From Streptomyces sp. NBC_00457 (lineage in GTDB: Bacteria > Actinomycetota > Actinomycetes > Streptomycetales > Streptomycetaceae), in NCBI RefSeq assembly GCF_036014015.1, contig NZ_CP107905.1, positions 2,480,001 to 2,544,000 on the forward strand: 64,000 bases of DNA. Reading direction: 5' to 3'. Of this stretch, positions 25,650 through 34,399 are shown piece by piece. The position numbers were made by a program, and so were the translations under genes. Numbering within the stretch: the first letter of the stretch is position 1; every line of letters begins with the position of its first letter. Under the pieces are notes generated by a model. The model saw only the letters and a list, made by a program, of their open reading frames with translations, was not told where the DNA came from and searched no databases.

Positions 25650-26725
25650 GCATCCGGGTCCGAAGGAAGCGCAAGCCCCAGCCGCTGTTCAAGGTGCGCG
25701 TCGAGCCGCCGAGACTGCCGCGTGTCCGGCTTCGGCTTCCGCACCTGCCGCCCTTCCGCGAGCAGAACCCGGTGGTGATCGGCGCCGTCGGCCTGACCAC
25801 CCTCGCGCTGCTGGCCGTGGCCGCGTTCAACGCGGACAGCCTGCCGGTGATCGGCGACGGCGAGACGTACAGCGCGGCCTTCGCGGAAGCGGGCGGCCTC
25901 AAGCCCGGCGACGAGGTACGGATCGCCGGGGTCAAGGTCGGCAAGGTCGAGGAGGTCGATCTGGACGGCGACCACGTCAAGGTCACCTTCAAGATCAAGG
26001 GTGACCCGGGGTTCGGCACCGCGACCGGGGCCTCGATCCGGGTCAAGACGATCCTCGGCGCCAAGTACCTGGCCCTGCACCCCAAGGGCCGGGGGCAGTT
26101 GAAGCCCGGCACCGAGATCCCGCTGACACGGACCGTCCCCGCGTACGACGTCGTACAGGCCTTCAGCGATCTGACGACCACCACGGAAGAGGTGGACACC
26201 GACCGGCTGGCGACGGCCCTGGACACCATCTCCACCACCTTCCAGGACTCGCCCGCCGAGGTACGGGCGTCCATCAAGGGCCTGTCGAAGATCTCCCGTA
26301 CGGTCGCCTCGCGCGACAAGGCGCTGGGCGAACTCCTCGACCGTGCCAACGGCGTCACGGGCGTACTGGCCCGGCGCACCGAGGACTTCACCGCCCTGGT
26401 CAAGGACGGCGACGCGCTGTTCAAGGAGATCAGCAAGCGGCGCCAGGCCATCCACAAGCTGCTCAAGACCTCGGCCGCGCTCGGCGTCGAACTCTCCGGC
26501 CTGGTCGAGGACAACGCCAAGGAGATCGGCCCCGCGCTCAGGGGCCTGAACCAGGTGGTCGAGATGCTCGAACGCAACCAGTCGAGCCTGGACCGCAGCG
26601 TCCGGCTGCTCGCGCCCTACGTCCGGGTCTTCTCCAACACCCTCGGCAACGGCCGCTGGTTCGACTCCTACGTCCAGAACCTGGTCGCCGCCCCGGTGGT
26701 GCCGAGCACGGGAGGCTCACGATGA
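25646..26725 (+). CDS. mceC: MCE-family protein C
   Basis: About 359 residues. A basic cytoplasmic N-terminus of roughly 45 residues precedes the anchor (PVVIGAVGLTTLALLAVAAF) and the MCE domain (YSAAFAEAGGLKPGDEVRIA, GVKVGKVEEV, ILGAKYLALHPKG). The helical region ends near NRSLDRSV-like sequence. The ATG at 25646 overlaps the previous stop; the frame upstream is the shadow of mceB. Confidence 0.93.
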   Translation: MSIRVRRKRKPQPLFKVRVEPPRLPRVRLRLPHLPPFREQNPVVIGAVGLTTLALLAVAAFNADSLPVIGDGETYSAAFAEAGGLKPGDEVRIAGVKVGKVEEVDLDGDHVKVTFKIKGDPGFGTATGASIRVKTILGAKYLALHPKGRGQLKPGTEIPLTRTVPAYDVVQAFSDLTTTTEEVDTDRLATALDTISTTFQDSPAEVRASIKGLSKISRTVASRDKALGELLDRANGVTGVLARRTEDFTALVKDGDALFKEISKRRQAIHKLLKTSAALGVELSGLVEDNAKEIGPALRGLNQVVEMLERNQSSLDRSVRLLAPYVRVFSNTLGNGRWFDSYVQNLVAAPVVPSTGGSR

Positions 26726-27843
26726 AGCGGCGCCTGGCACTGCTCCTCGCCCTGGCCCTCGTCGCCGCGGCCGTCTTCGTGCTGTGGCCGCGCCCCGGGA
26801 AGGTGCGCGTCACCGCGTACTTCCCGCGCACCGTTGGCATCTACCCCGGCTCGGACGTCCGTGTCCTCGGCGTCCGCATCGGCGAGGTGAAGACGATGAC
26901 GCCGGAGGGCGGCCGGGTGCGGGTGGAGCTGGAGTACGACGAGGAGCGCAAGGTGCCGGACGACGCCCGGGCCGCGATCATCAACTCCTCGGTGGTCAGC
27001 GACCGTTATGTGCAGCTGCTGCCGGTGTACCGGGAGGGTCCGGCGCTGCGGGACGGCGCCGTCATCCCCGAGGCGCGCACGGCCGTACCGGTCGAGCTGG
27101 ACCGGATCTTCGACAGCCTGCACACCACGGCCGAGGCGCTCGGCCCCGAGGGCGCCAACAAGGACGGCTCCCTGGCACGGCTGCTCGGAGTGAGCGCGGA
27201 CAACCTGGAGGGCCAGGGCGGGAACATCCACCGGACCGTGAAGGACCTCTCGGAGGCGGTCACCACGCTGTCCGACGGCCGCGGGGACCTGTTCGGCACC
27301 GTGCGGAACCTCCAGGTGTTCACGGCGGCGCTGGCGGCCGACGACAAGAGCGTGCGGTCGTTCAACACCAGCCTCGCCGAGGTCGCGGAGCAGCTGGCCG
27401 GGGAGCGCAAGGACCTCGCGGCGGCGCTGCGCAACCTCGGCACCGCGCTCGGCGACGTGTCCGCGTTCGTGAAGGCCAACAAGAAGTCGCTGACCTCGAA
27501 CGTGAAGGGCCTCAGCAAGGTGACCAAGGTGCTCGTCGACCAACGGGCCGCGCTGGAGGAGCTGTTGGAGGTCGCCCCCACCGGTCTGTCGAATCTCCAG
27601 AACGCCTACAACGCCTCCTCCGGCACGCTCGACACCCGCAACAACGCGCAGATGTCGCAGGATCCGGCCGCGCTGCTGTGCTCCGTCCTGCGGACCACCG
27701 GTGACGAGGGCGGCGAGAACCCGGACTGTGCGCAGCTGAAGAAGCTCTTCGGCTCCCTGCCGGAGGTGCCGAAGGCTCCCGCCGTGCCGAGTACGGGCAC
27801 GGTCGACCGGACCCTCGGCGGAATCCTGGGGGGCCGCGCATGA
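26722..27843 (+). CDS. mceD: MCE-family protein D
   Basis: Protein of 373 residues with a short N-terminal hydrophobic signal anchor (LALLLALALVAAAVFVLW) and an MCE domain beginning VRVTAYFPRTVGIYPGSDVR with LGVRIGEVKTM and SVVSDRYVQLLP. The C-terminus holds a Cys pair region (ALLCSVLRTT, then PDCAQLKKLFG). Fourth subunit; starts overlap by four bases on both sides. Confidence 0.93.
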   Translation: MKRRLALLLALALVAAAVFVLWPRPGKVRVTAYFPRTVGIYPGSDVRVLGVRIGEVKTMTPEGGRVRVELEYDEERKVPDDARAAIINSSVVSDRYVQLLPVYREGPALRDGAVIPEARTAVPVELDRIFDSLHTTAEALGPEGANKDGSLARLLGVSADNLEGQGGNIHRTVKDLSEAVTTLSDGRGDLFGTVRNLQVFTAALAADDKSVRSFNTSLAEVAEQLAGERKDLAAALRNLGTALGDVSAFVKANKKSLTSNVKGLSKVTKVLVDQRAALEELLEVAPTGLSNLQNAYNASSGTLDTRNNAQMSQDPAALLCSVLRTTGDEGGENPDCAQLKKLFGSLPEVPKAPAVPSTGTVDRTLGGILGGRA

Positions 27844-29150
27844 GGCGCAAGGCAGGCACGCTCGCCTGGGCGGCGATCGGTTCGCTGCTGCTGTCCGGCT
27901 GCGAGTTCAACGGCTGGTACGACGTCGAGCTGCCGGGAGGCGCGGCCTCGGACGGCCGCGCGTACCGCGTCACTGTCGAGTTCCGCGATGTCCTCGACCT
28001 GGTGCCGCAGTCGGCCGTGAAGGTCGACAACGTGACCGTGGGCGCGGTGGAGAAGGTCGAGCTGGACGGCTGGCACGCGCGTGTACGACTCCGGGTCGCC
28101 GACTCGGTGAAGCTGCCCGCCAACGCGGTCGCCGAGCTGAGGCAGACCAGCATGCTCGGCGAGAAGTACGTGGCGCTGTCCGCCCCGCCCGGCTCCGATC
28201 CCGTGGGCCGGCTCCGCGACGGCGACCGCGTCCCGCTGAGCCGCAGCGGCCGCAACCCGGAGACCGAGGAGGTGCTGTCCGCGCTCTCGGCGCTGCTCAA
28301 CGGCGGTGGGGTGGCCCAGCTCAAGACGATCACCGTGGAGCTGAACAAGGCCCTGGCGGGGCGCGAGAACCGGGTCAGGTCCCTGCTCAAGGAGCTGAAC
28401 ACGTTCCTGGGCGGCCTGGACGACCAGCGCGAGGACATCATCCGCGCGCTCGAGGCCGTCGACCGGCTCGCGGGGCGGCTCGGGAAGGAGAAGAAGACGA
28501 TCGCCCAGGCCGTCGACACCATGCCACCCGCCCTCAAGGTGCTCGCCGACCAGCGGCGCGACCTGACCAGGATGCTCACCGCCCTGTCGAAGCTGGGCAC
28601 GACGGGCACCAAGGTGGTCAAGGCCTCCCGGGACGACACGGTCGCCAACCTCAAACAGCTGCGACCGATCCTGGAGCAGCTCAACAAGGCGGGCGCCGAT
28701 CTCCCCAACTCCCTTGAGTTGCTGACCACTTACCCCTTCCCGCGCAACGCGGTCGACGCCATCAACGGCGACTACGTGAACCTCGCCATCACCGCGGACC
28801 TCGATCTCGCGAGTATCTACGGCAACCTGACGGAGAAGCCGGGTGACAAGGGAGGTACCCCCGACGCACCGGACCTGCCGGACACCCCGGACCTCCCCGA
28901 CGTACCCGAACTACCCGATCTCCCCGACCTGCCGAGCGTGCCGAGCGTGCCGACGCCCGCACCCGGCCTGCCCGACGCGCCGACGGCCCCTTCCGGACCG
29001 TCCGACGGCGGCCCGCTCTGCCCACCGGTGTGCACCGCCGCCTACGGCACCGGCACCGGCACCGGCACCGGCACCGGCACCGACCGGGAGCTGCCACCGG
29101 GGATCGACCTCGCGCTCGCGGAGCTGATGCTGAAGGGGATACAGCCGTGA
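27840..29150 (+). CDS. mceE: MCE-family lipoprotein E
   Basis: Protein of 436 residues with a lipoprotein signal: a short hydrophobic core and lipobox LLLSGC placing the lipidated Cys near residue 21. This matches the lipoprotein MceE position in mycobacterial operons. MCE domain: YRVTVEFRDVLDLVPQSAVK and TSMLGEKYVALSAPPG. The C-terminal 100 residues are low complexity: proline-rich PDLPDTPDLPDVPELPDLPD repeats, then a glycine-threonine run encoded by about six GGCACC hexamers (29046-29081). Confidence 0.93.
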   Translation: MRRKAGTLAWAAIGSLLLSGCEFNGWYDVELPGGAASDGRAYRVTVEFRDVLDLVPQSAVKVDNVTVGAVEKVELDGWHARVRLRVADSVKLPANAVAELRQTSMLGEKYVALSAPPGSDPVGRLRDGDRVPLSRSGRNPETEEVLSALSALLNGGGVAQLKTITVELNKALAGRENRVRSLLKELNTFLGGLDDQREDIIRALEAVDRLAGRLGKEKKTIAQAVDTMPPALKVLADQRRDLTRMLTALSKLGTTGTKVVKASRDDTVANLKQLRPILEQLNKAGADLPNSLELLTTYPFPRNAVDAINGDYVNLAITADLDLASIYGNLTEKPGDKGGTPDAPDLPDTPDLPDVPELPDLPDLPSVPSVPTPAPGLPDAPTAPSGPSDGGPLCPPVCTAAYGTGTGTGTGTGTDRELPPGIDLALAELMLKGIQP

Positions 29151-30421
29151 TCACACGTACGGTCAAGGCCCAACTGCTCGCCTTCGCCACCGTCACCGCC
29201 GTCGGCGTGTCCTACGTCGGCGCCGAGTACACGGGCCTCGTGGACAGCCTCCTAGGCCGCGGCTACACCGTGCGGGCCGACTTCCCTGACTCCGGAGGCA
29301 TCTTCAAGGGCGCCGAGGTCACCTACCGAGGGGTGCCGGTGGGCCGGGTCGGTGCGCTGAAGCTGACCGGCGCGAGCGGGGTCTCGGTCTCCCTCGACAT
29401 CGAGGACGGGGCGCCGCGCATTCCGGCGGACACGCTCGCCGTGGTGGCGAACCGTTCGGCGGTGGGCGAGCAGTACGTCGACCTCCAGCCACGCACGGCC
29501 GGTGGGCCGTATCTGCTCCAGGGCAGCACGATCCCCCGCGGCCGCACGCGCGTGCCGCTGCCCACGACGGACCTGGTCCTCAGCCTCGACCGGCTGGTCA
29601 ACTCGGTCGGCAAGGACGATCTGCGCGTCACCGTCGACGAGTTGGGCAAGGCCTTCTCCGGCACCGGCCCGCATCTGAGCAGGCTGGTCGACTCGGGCAA
29701 CGCGCTCGTCGAGTCGGCGTCCGAGTCGCTGCCCGAGACGATCTCGCTGATCGAGGACTCCCGGAAGGTGCTCAAGACGCAGGCCGACCAGGGCTCGTCC
29801 ATCAAGGCGTTCTCACGCGATCTCGCCCTGCTCACCGCGGAGTTGAAGTCGAGCGACGGGGACCTGCGCAGGCTCATCGGCAACGCGACACCGGCGGCGG
29901 TCGAGCTCAGCTCGCTGCTGAAGTCGGTCGAACCGCGGCTGTCGGTGCTGCTGGCCAACCTGATCAGCGGCGGCCAGGTCACGCTCGCGCGGCTGCCCGG
30001 CGTGGAGCAGGCCCTGGTCACCTTCCCGGTCGTCGTCGCGGGCAGCCACACCGTCGTCCCCGGCGACGGCACCACCCACTTCGGCCTCGTCGTGAACGCC
30101 GACGACCCGCCGCCCTGCACCCAGGGCTACGGCACCGCCCGGCGCGACCCGGCGGACACCAGCCCGCGCGAGGCGAACACTGACGCCCGCTGCACGGCCC
30201 AACGCGGCAGCGCCACCTCGGTGCGCGGCGCGCAGAACGCCCCCGGCGCGGCAGCGCGCGGCGGGGCCGACCAGGCGGCGTACGTCACGCCGTACGACCC
30301 GGAGACCGGCACGTTCACCGGCCCGGACGGAACGCCCGTCGAGATCGGCTCGACGGGCGGCCAGCAGACCGTCTTCGGAAAGGAGTCGTGGCAATGGCTG
30401 CTCGTCGGACCGATGGCATGA
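29147..30421 (+). CDS. mceF: MCE-family protein F
   Basis: About 424 residues. N-terminal anchor (LLAFATVTAVGVSYVGAEY), MCE domain with YTVRADFPDSGGIFKGAEVT and YRGVPVGRVGAL, then VGEQYVDLQPRT; the helical part continues to about 300. The C-terminal 100 residues are hydrophilic and contain the conserved late Mce segment HFGLVVNADDPPPCTQGY. The GTG at 29147 overlaps the mceE stop. Sixth and last subunit. Confidence 0.93.
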   Translation: MITRTVKAQLLAFATVTAVGVSYVGAEYTGLVDSLLGRGYTVRADFPDSGGIFKGAEVTYRGVPVGRVGALKLTGASGVSVSLDIEDGAPRIPADTLAVVANRSAVGEQYVDLQPRTAGGPYLLQGSTIPRGRTRVPLPTTDLVLSLDRLVNSVGKDDLRVTVDELGKAFSGTGPHLSRLVDSGNALVESASESLPETISLIEDSRKVLKTQADQGSSIKAFSRDLALLTAELKSSDGDLRRLIGNATPAAVELSSLLKSVEPRLSVLLANLISGGQVTLARLPGVEQALVTFPVVVAGSHTVVPGDGTTHFGLVVNADDPPPCTQGYGTARRDPADTSPREANTDARCTAQRGSATSVRGAQNAPGAAARGGADQAAYVTPYDPETGTFTGPDGTPVEIGSTGGQQTVFGKESWQWLLVGPMA

Positions 30422-30954
30422 GCGGGCTCGTGTTCCAAGCGACCCGGAGCCTGATCACCCGAGCCGGAAGAGCCGGACGCTCCCGAGCCCTGTCCGTGGG
30501 ACTCGTCGTGGCGACCGTCCTCACCACAGCGGCGGCTCTCTGGCTGAGCAGCCTGCTCTACGACCAGCGCCAGGCGGAGCAGCGCCGGCAGGACATCCTG
30601 GCGGCGGCCCGGCAGTCGGCGCTGAACTTCACCTCCCTCGACTACCGGCGCTACGACCGGGACAGCGGCAATGTGCTCAAGAGCGCGACCGGCGACTTCA
30701 AGAAGGAGTTCGCTGCGCAGACAGAGGAGTTGACCGAGCTCGTCGCGCGGAACAAGTCCGTGTCCGAGGGCCAGGTCCTCGACGCGGGCATCGTCCGCTC
30801 CGACGAGCGCACGGCCCGCGTGCTCGTGGTCGCCGACAGCAAGGTGACCAACACCGCCGTGCCCAAGGGGGAGGCACGCACGTACCGGCTGCAACTCGAC
30901 CTGGTCCACGAGGACGGCCGCTGGCTGACCTCCGACGTCGAGTTCGTGGGCTGA
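30394..30954 (+). CDS. Mce-associated membrane protein 1
   Basis: About 186 residues, with one membrane helix (ALSVGLVVATVLTTAAALWLSSLLY) and an extracytoplasmic domain of the SnoaL/Mce-associated type (ALNFTSLDYRRYDRDSGNVL, then SATGDFKKEFAAQ). The family accompanies mce operons (the Mam proteins) and stabilises the complex in mycobacteria. The ATG at 30394 has AAGGAG eight bases upstream and overlaps mceF; an ATG at 30418 that overlaps the mceF stop is an alternative. Confidence 0.88.
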   Translation: MAARRTDGMSGLVFQATRSLITRAGRAGRSRALSVGLVVATVLTTAAALWLSSLLYDQRQAEQRRQDILAAARQSALNFTSLDYRRYDRDSGNVLKSATGDFKKEFAAQTEELTELVARNKSVSEGQVLDAGIVRSDERTARVLVVADSKVTNTAVPKGEARTYRLQLDLVHEDGRWLTSDVEFVG

Positions 30955-31004
30955 CCCCGCCCCCTTGGCCGTAAGACCCGTATCGCCCAGTGAGGAGTAA
31001 GACC

Positions 31005-31736
31005 GTGGCGAAACCCACCACCCGAGGCCGCGGCGCCGGTTCCCCGACCCGGCACACGATGACGGCGGCGGCCCGCGCCGCGGCCAGGCGCGCGGAACGC
31101 GGCCACCACGACGCCGGCCCGGCGACCGCAGTGGCCGAGGCACCTCCGCTCGCCGGGCGCACGGTGGTCATCGAGCCCGCGGACGGCTGGGACGACCCGC
31201 CGGAGCCGACACCGGAGGACTTCGCGGAGGACGACTCCGGAACCGGTGTGCGCCGCTCCCGGAGAGGACTGCTCGCCGCGCTCGTGGCCGTCCTGCTCCT
31301 GGCGGGCCTGGTCGCCGTCGCCGTACTCGGACAGCGGTACCGGGCTGGTGAGCAGGCCGAGCAGGCAGGCGTGCAGGCGCTCGAGGCCGCGCGGAAGGCG
31401 GCGCCCGTCGTGCTGTCGTACGACCACCGGCGGCTGGACCGGGACTTCGCCGCGGCGGGCGACCGGCTGACCGGGACGTTCCGCGACGAGTACCGAAAGA
31501 CCACGCGGACCGTGGTCGGGCCGACGGCGAAGAAGTACGACGGGGTGGTGAAGGCGACGGTCGCCACGGCCTCCGTCGTGTCGGCCTCTCCGGACCAGGT
31601 CATGACCCTGCTCTTCGTCAACCAGGTCACCGAGAGCACCCAGGTCTCGGGTTCCCGGGTGGATCTGAACCGGGTGCGGATGACGATGACCCGCACGTCG
31701 GAAGGTTGGAAGGTGAGTGCCGTCGACGCACTCTGA
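31005..31736 (+). CDS. Mce-associated membrane protein 2
   Basis: About 243 residues: a cytoplasmic N-terminus of some 85 residues rich in Ala, Arg and acidic residues, one membrane helix (GLLAALVAVLLLAGLVAVAVL) and a domain homologous to the preceding protein (APVVLSYDHRRLDRDFAAAG, then LTGTFRDEYRKT). The GTG at 31005 has GAGGAG seven bases upstream. Last gene of the operon, closed by a strong terminator. Confidence 0.87.
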   Translation: MAKPTTRGRGAGSPTRHTMTAAARAAARRAERGHHDAGPATAVAEAPPLAGRTVVIEPADGWDDPPEPTPEDFAEDDSGTGVRRSRRGLLAALVAVLLLAGLVAVAVLGQRYRAGEQAEQAGVQALEAARKAAPVVLSYDHRRLDRDFAAAGDRLTGTFRDEYRKTTRTVVGPTAKKYDGVVKATVATASVVSASPDQVMTLLFVNQVTESTQVSGSRVDLNRVRMTMTRTSEGWKVSAVDAL

Positions 31737-31750
31737 GCCGCCCGTTCCGC

Positions 31751-31786
31751 AAGCGCCCCCGCGTACCCGCGCGGGGGCGCTTTTTT
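31751..31786 (+). terminator. Rho-independent terminator of the mce operon
   Basis: GCGCCCCCGCG (31753-31763) pairs perfectly with 31770-31780 around a six-base loop and is followed by six T residues. This is the clearest intrinsic terminator in the window. Confidence 0.9.
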
Positions 31787-31826
31787 GCCGGTCGCTCTTG
31801 ACAGCTGTCGCAGGCCACAGGCAGTC

Positions 31827-31878
31827 TTCCATTAAGCAGAAACGAAGTTCCGCAATACGGAATCTCTCCATTACGGAA
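31827..31878 (+). promoter_or_regulatory. Operator pair upstream of hyi
   Basis: TTCCATTAAGCAGAA (31827-31841) and the palindrome TTCCGCAATACGGAA (31848-31862) fit TTCC-N7-GGAA with start-to-start spacing 21. A third half-matching copy, ending ATTACGGAA, follows at 31864-31878. The same pair with the same spacing occurs upstream of gcl at 36723 and 36744. IclR-family AllR is known to control these genes in Streptomyces coelicolor; whether this is its site is inference. Confidence 0.6.
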
Positions 31879-31915
31879 TCTCGATCGATCGCAACGGAAG
31901 GGAGCGCCGGCCCCG

Positions 31916-32755
31916 ATGGGATTCGCAGAGCAGCGCTTCAACGTCAACCTGTCGATCCTCTTCACGGAACTCCCGCTCCTGGAGCGCCCCGCGGCCGCCG
32001 CTGCGGCCGGCTTCACCGCGGTCGAGTTGTGGTGGCCCTGGGTCGACTCCCCCACGCCCGAGCAGTCCGAGCTCGACGCCCTCAAGAAGGCGATCGAGGA
32101 CGCGGGCGTCCAGCTCACGGGCCTGAACTTCTACGCCGGCCAGCTCCCGGGCCCGGACCGCGGCACCCTGTCGATCCCCGGCGAGGAGTCGGAGAAGTTC
32201 CGCGCCAACATCGATGTGGCCGCCGACTTCGCGCAGTCCCTGGGCTGCACGGCGCTCAACGCCCTGTACGGCAACCGCGTCGACGGCGTGGACCCGGCCG
32301 AGCAGGACGCGCTGGCGCTGGAGAACCTCGTTCTCGCGGCGCGGGCGGCCGACCGGATCGGCGCGATCCTGCTGATCGAGGCCCTGAACCAGCCCGAGTC
32401 GCCGCGGTACCCGCTGGTGTCGGCGCCCGCCGCCGTCGGCATCGTCGACAAGGTCAACGCGGCGACGGGGCTCGGCAACGCGCGCTTCCTCATGGACCTC
32501 TACCACCTGTCCATGAACGGCGAGGACCTGCCGCAGGTGATCGAGCAGTACGCCGCCAAGACCGGCCACGTGCAGATCGCCGACAACCCGGGCCGCGGCG
32601 CCCCGGGCACGGGCTCGCTGCCCCTCGAAGACCTCCTCGACCAGCTGAAGAAGGCGGGTTACGACGGCTGGATCGGCCTCGAGTACAAGCCGGGCGACCG
32701 CCCGAGCGCGGAAGCCTTCGGCTGGCTACCGGTGGAACAGCGCGCCGCCCGCTGA
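31916..32755 (+). CDS. hyi: Hydroxypyruvate isomerase
   Basis: TIM-barrel isomerase of 279 residues converting hydroxypyruvate and tartronate semialdehyde. Family pattern: RFNVNLSILFTELPLLERPA at the N-terminus, GFTAVELWWPW, then LLIEALNQPESPRYPLV and FLMDLYHLSMNGEDL with the metal-binding Glu and Asp, and HVQIADNPGRGAPGTGS. The ATG at 31916 follows GAAGGGAG. It is transcribed with the tartronate semialdehyde reductase and lies near glyoxylate carboligase, the classical glyoxylate-to-glycerate route used for allantoin or glycolate carbon. Confidence 0.93.
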   Translation: MGFAEQRFNVNLSILFTELPLLERPAAAAAAGFTAVELWWPWVDSPTPEQSELDALKKAIEDAGVQLTGLNFYAGQLPGPDRGTLSIPGEESEKFRANIDVAADFAQSLGCTALNALYGNRVDGVDPAEQDALALENLVLAARAADRIGAILLIEALNQPESPRYPLVSAPAAVGIVDKVNAATGLGNARFLMDLYHLSMNGEDLPQVIEQYAAKTGHVQIADNPGRGAPGTGSLPLEDLLDQLKKAGYDGWIGLEYKPGDRPSAEAFGWLPVEQRAAR

Positions 32756-32764
32756 GGTGGCCGT

Positions 32765-32850
32765 CACCGGGGGCTTCCGCCCCCAGCCCCCCGCTTCGGC
32801 CCTGAACGGGCCTCGTCCTCAAACTCCCCCAGAGGGAGCGCACCCAACGG
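32765..32850 (+). repeat. GC-rich intergenic hairpin element
   Basis: GGGGGC-TTCC-GCCCCC (32769-32784) is followed by a CCTCGTCCTCAAACTC tract and the CTCCCCCAGAGGGAG hairpin. From memory, very similar intergenic sequences (a GGGGGC..GCCCCC stem, then GGCCTCGTCCTCAAAC) are dispersed through Streptomyces genomes. Here it separates hyi from glxR and may attenuate read-through. Confidence 0.4.
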
Positions 32851-32911
32851 GCTGATTTCCCCACGCCCGCCAACCCGCAGACGTATTACCGCAGTTAGAG
32901 AGGCAGCCCCA

Positions 32912-33802
32912 ATGAGCACACTCCCCAAGGTCGCCTGGATCGGCCTCGGCATCATGGGCTCCCCCATGTCCGAGAACCTGATCAAGGCGGGTTACGACGT
33001 CACCGGCTTCACCCTGGAGCAGGACAAGCTGGACCGGCTCGCCACCGCCGGCGGCACTGCCGCCGGTTCGATCGCCGAGGCCGTGAAGGACGCCGACGTG
33101 GTCGTCACGATGGTGCCCGCCTCCCCGCAGGTCGAGGCCATCGCGTACGGCCCGGACGGCATCCTGGAGAACGCGAAGTCCGGCGCGCTGCTGATCGACA
33201 TGTCCTCGATCACCCCGCAGACCTCGGTCGACCTGGCGAAGGCGGCGAAGGACAAGGGCATCCGCGTCCTGGACGCGCCCGTGTCCGGTGGTGAGGCCGG
33301 CGCGATCGAGGCGGTGCTGTCGATCATGGTCGGCGGTGAGCAGTCCGACTACGACACCGCCAAGCCGATCTTCGAGGCGCTGGGCAAGACCATCGTGCTG
33401 TGCGGTCCGCACGGCTCGGGCCAGACCGTGAAGGCCGCCAACCAGCTGATCGTCGCCGTGAACATCCAGGCGTGCGCCGAGGCCGTGGTCTTCCTGGAGA
33501 AGTCCGGCGTGGACCTGACCGCCGCGCTGGACGTCCTGAACGGCGGGCTGGCCGGCTCCACCGTGCTGACCCGCAAGAAGGACAACTTCCTGAACCGGGA
33601 CTTCAAGCCGGGCTTCCGGATCGACCTGCACCACAAGGACATGGGCATCGTCACGGACGCCGCCCGCAACGTCGGCGCGGCCCTGCCCGTCGGCGCGGTG
33701 GTCGCCCAACTGGTCGCGTCCCTGCGCACACAGGGCGACGGCGGCCTGGACCACAGCGCGCTGCTGCGCGCGGTCGAGCGCCTCTCCGGCGCCCAGCTCT
33801 GA
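32912..33802 (+). CDS. glxR: 2-hydroxy-3-oxopropionate (tartronate semialdehyde) reductase
   Basis: Beta-hydroxyacid dehydrogenase of 296 residues reducing tartronate semialdehyde to glycerate with NAD(P)H. Rossmann motif WIGLGIMGSPMSENL, substrate motif DAPVSGGEAGAIEA, catalytic Lys in GQTVKAANQLIVAVNIQA, and a C-terminal KDMGIVTDAARNVG. Follows hyi after 156 bases that include a hairpin element. The ATG at 32912 is preceded by GAGAGGCAGCCCC. Confidence 0.93.
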   Translation: MSTLPKVAWIGLGIMGSPMSENLIKAGYDVTGFTLEQDKLDRLATAGGTAAGSIAEAVKDADVVVTMVPASPQVEAIAYGPDGILENAKSGALLIDMSSITPQTSVDLAKAAKDKGIRVLDAPVSGGEAGAIEAVLSIMVGGEQSDYDTAKPIFEALGKTIVLCGPHGSGQTVKAANQLIVAVNIQACAEAVVFLEKSGVDLTAALDVLNGGLAGSTVLTRKKDNFLNRDFKPGFRIDLHHKDMGIVTDAARNVGAALPVGAVVAQLVASLRTQGDGGLDHSALLRAVERLSGAQL

Positions 33803-33818
33803 CGAGCACCCCCGAGAC

Positions 33819-33880
33819 TTCCGGGCCGCGGCGGCGCTGACAACTGTCCTGTCGCGCCCAGGCGCCGCCGCGGCCCGGAA
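33819..33880 (+). terminator. Terminator-like hairpin after glxR
   Basis: The 19-base arm TTCCGGGCCGCGGCGGCGC (33819-33837) is matched exactly by its reverse complement at 33862-33880 across a 24-base loop. There is no T tract, which is common among Streptomyces terminators. Confidence 0.75.
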
Positions 33881-33914
33881 TCCACTTCAACAAACCGTTG
33901 GCGTCCCGATCGCC

Positions 33915-34101
33915 GTGAACGCCCTGAAGGCGACGGTTGCCAGCAACTACGGCCGTGACGGCTTCATGGCGTCCAGCTCCCAGGGCCGCCACGCCAAGAA
34001 CTACGAGCCGAACTCCTACGACGGCCCGGTGGAGAACGGCCGCCCGCTGTCGGCCCCGCTGGCGGTGAGAGGAGGCGGTCCACGCCCTGCGCGAGGACTG
34101 A
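33915..34101 (+). pseudogene. Catalase remnant with internal deletion
   Basis: Codons 33915-34068 encode a piece of a monofunctional haem catalase: VNALKATVASNYGRDGFMAS, then KNYEPNSYDGP and GRPLSAPLAV, recognisable as the segment downstream of the haem pocket. Immediately afterwards, in another frame, EEAVHALRED and a stop (TGA 34099-34101) match the usual C-terminus of streptomycete catalases. The N-terminal two thirds and about 100 codons between the two pieces are missing. Catalase beside hyi and glxR is, from memory, the arrangement in S. coelicolor, so this is a decayed member of the same locus. Confidence 0.7.
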
Positions 34102-34308
34102 GAGGGCTGAGAGGACTCACCAAGACGGCCCGCGACAGCCGAACGGCCCGGATGAGGGGTGGCCGGAGGCAGGGCGCGGGCAGGCCGGGGACCGTGGCGG
34201 CGTGCGAGCCAGTGCGGTGGTGAAGGACCGAGTTCCCCTTCTCGACCTGAGGGAAGGCGTTCCAGGCTCCGTCGCATCCGCCGCGGTCCCGGCCACACCC
34301 TCACCAAG

Positions 34309-34354
34309 CCGAAGAGCGCCGGATACGGACGGTCCCGTATCCGGCGCTCTTCGG
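34309..34354. terminator. 20-bp perfect hairpin
   Basis: The arm CCGAAGAGCGCCGGATACGG (34309-34328) is repeated as its exact reverse complement at 34335-34354 with a six-base loop. It is very stable and lies between the catalase remnant and the small His-rich gene, so it could terminate transcription from either side. No T tract. Confidence 0.6.
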
Positions 34355-34399
34355 TGTTCCCGGGGTGCGGAACCGTCGCGTCCGCAGCAGCCTGAAGGC

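Noticed and set aside
29046..29081. GGCACC tandem run considered as a CRISPR or VNTR locus
   Set aside because: It is an in-frame Gly-Thr linker in the mceE C-terminus with no spacers.
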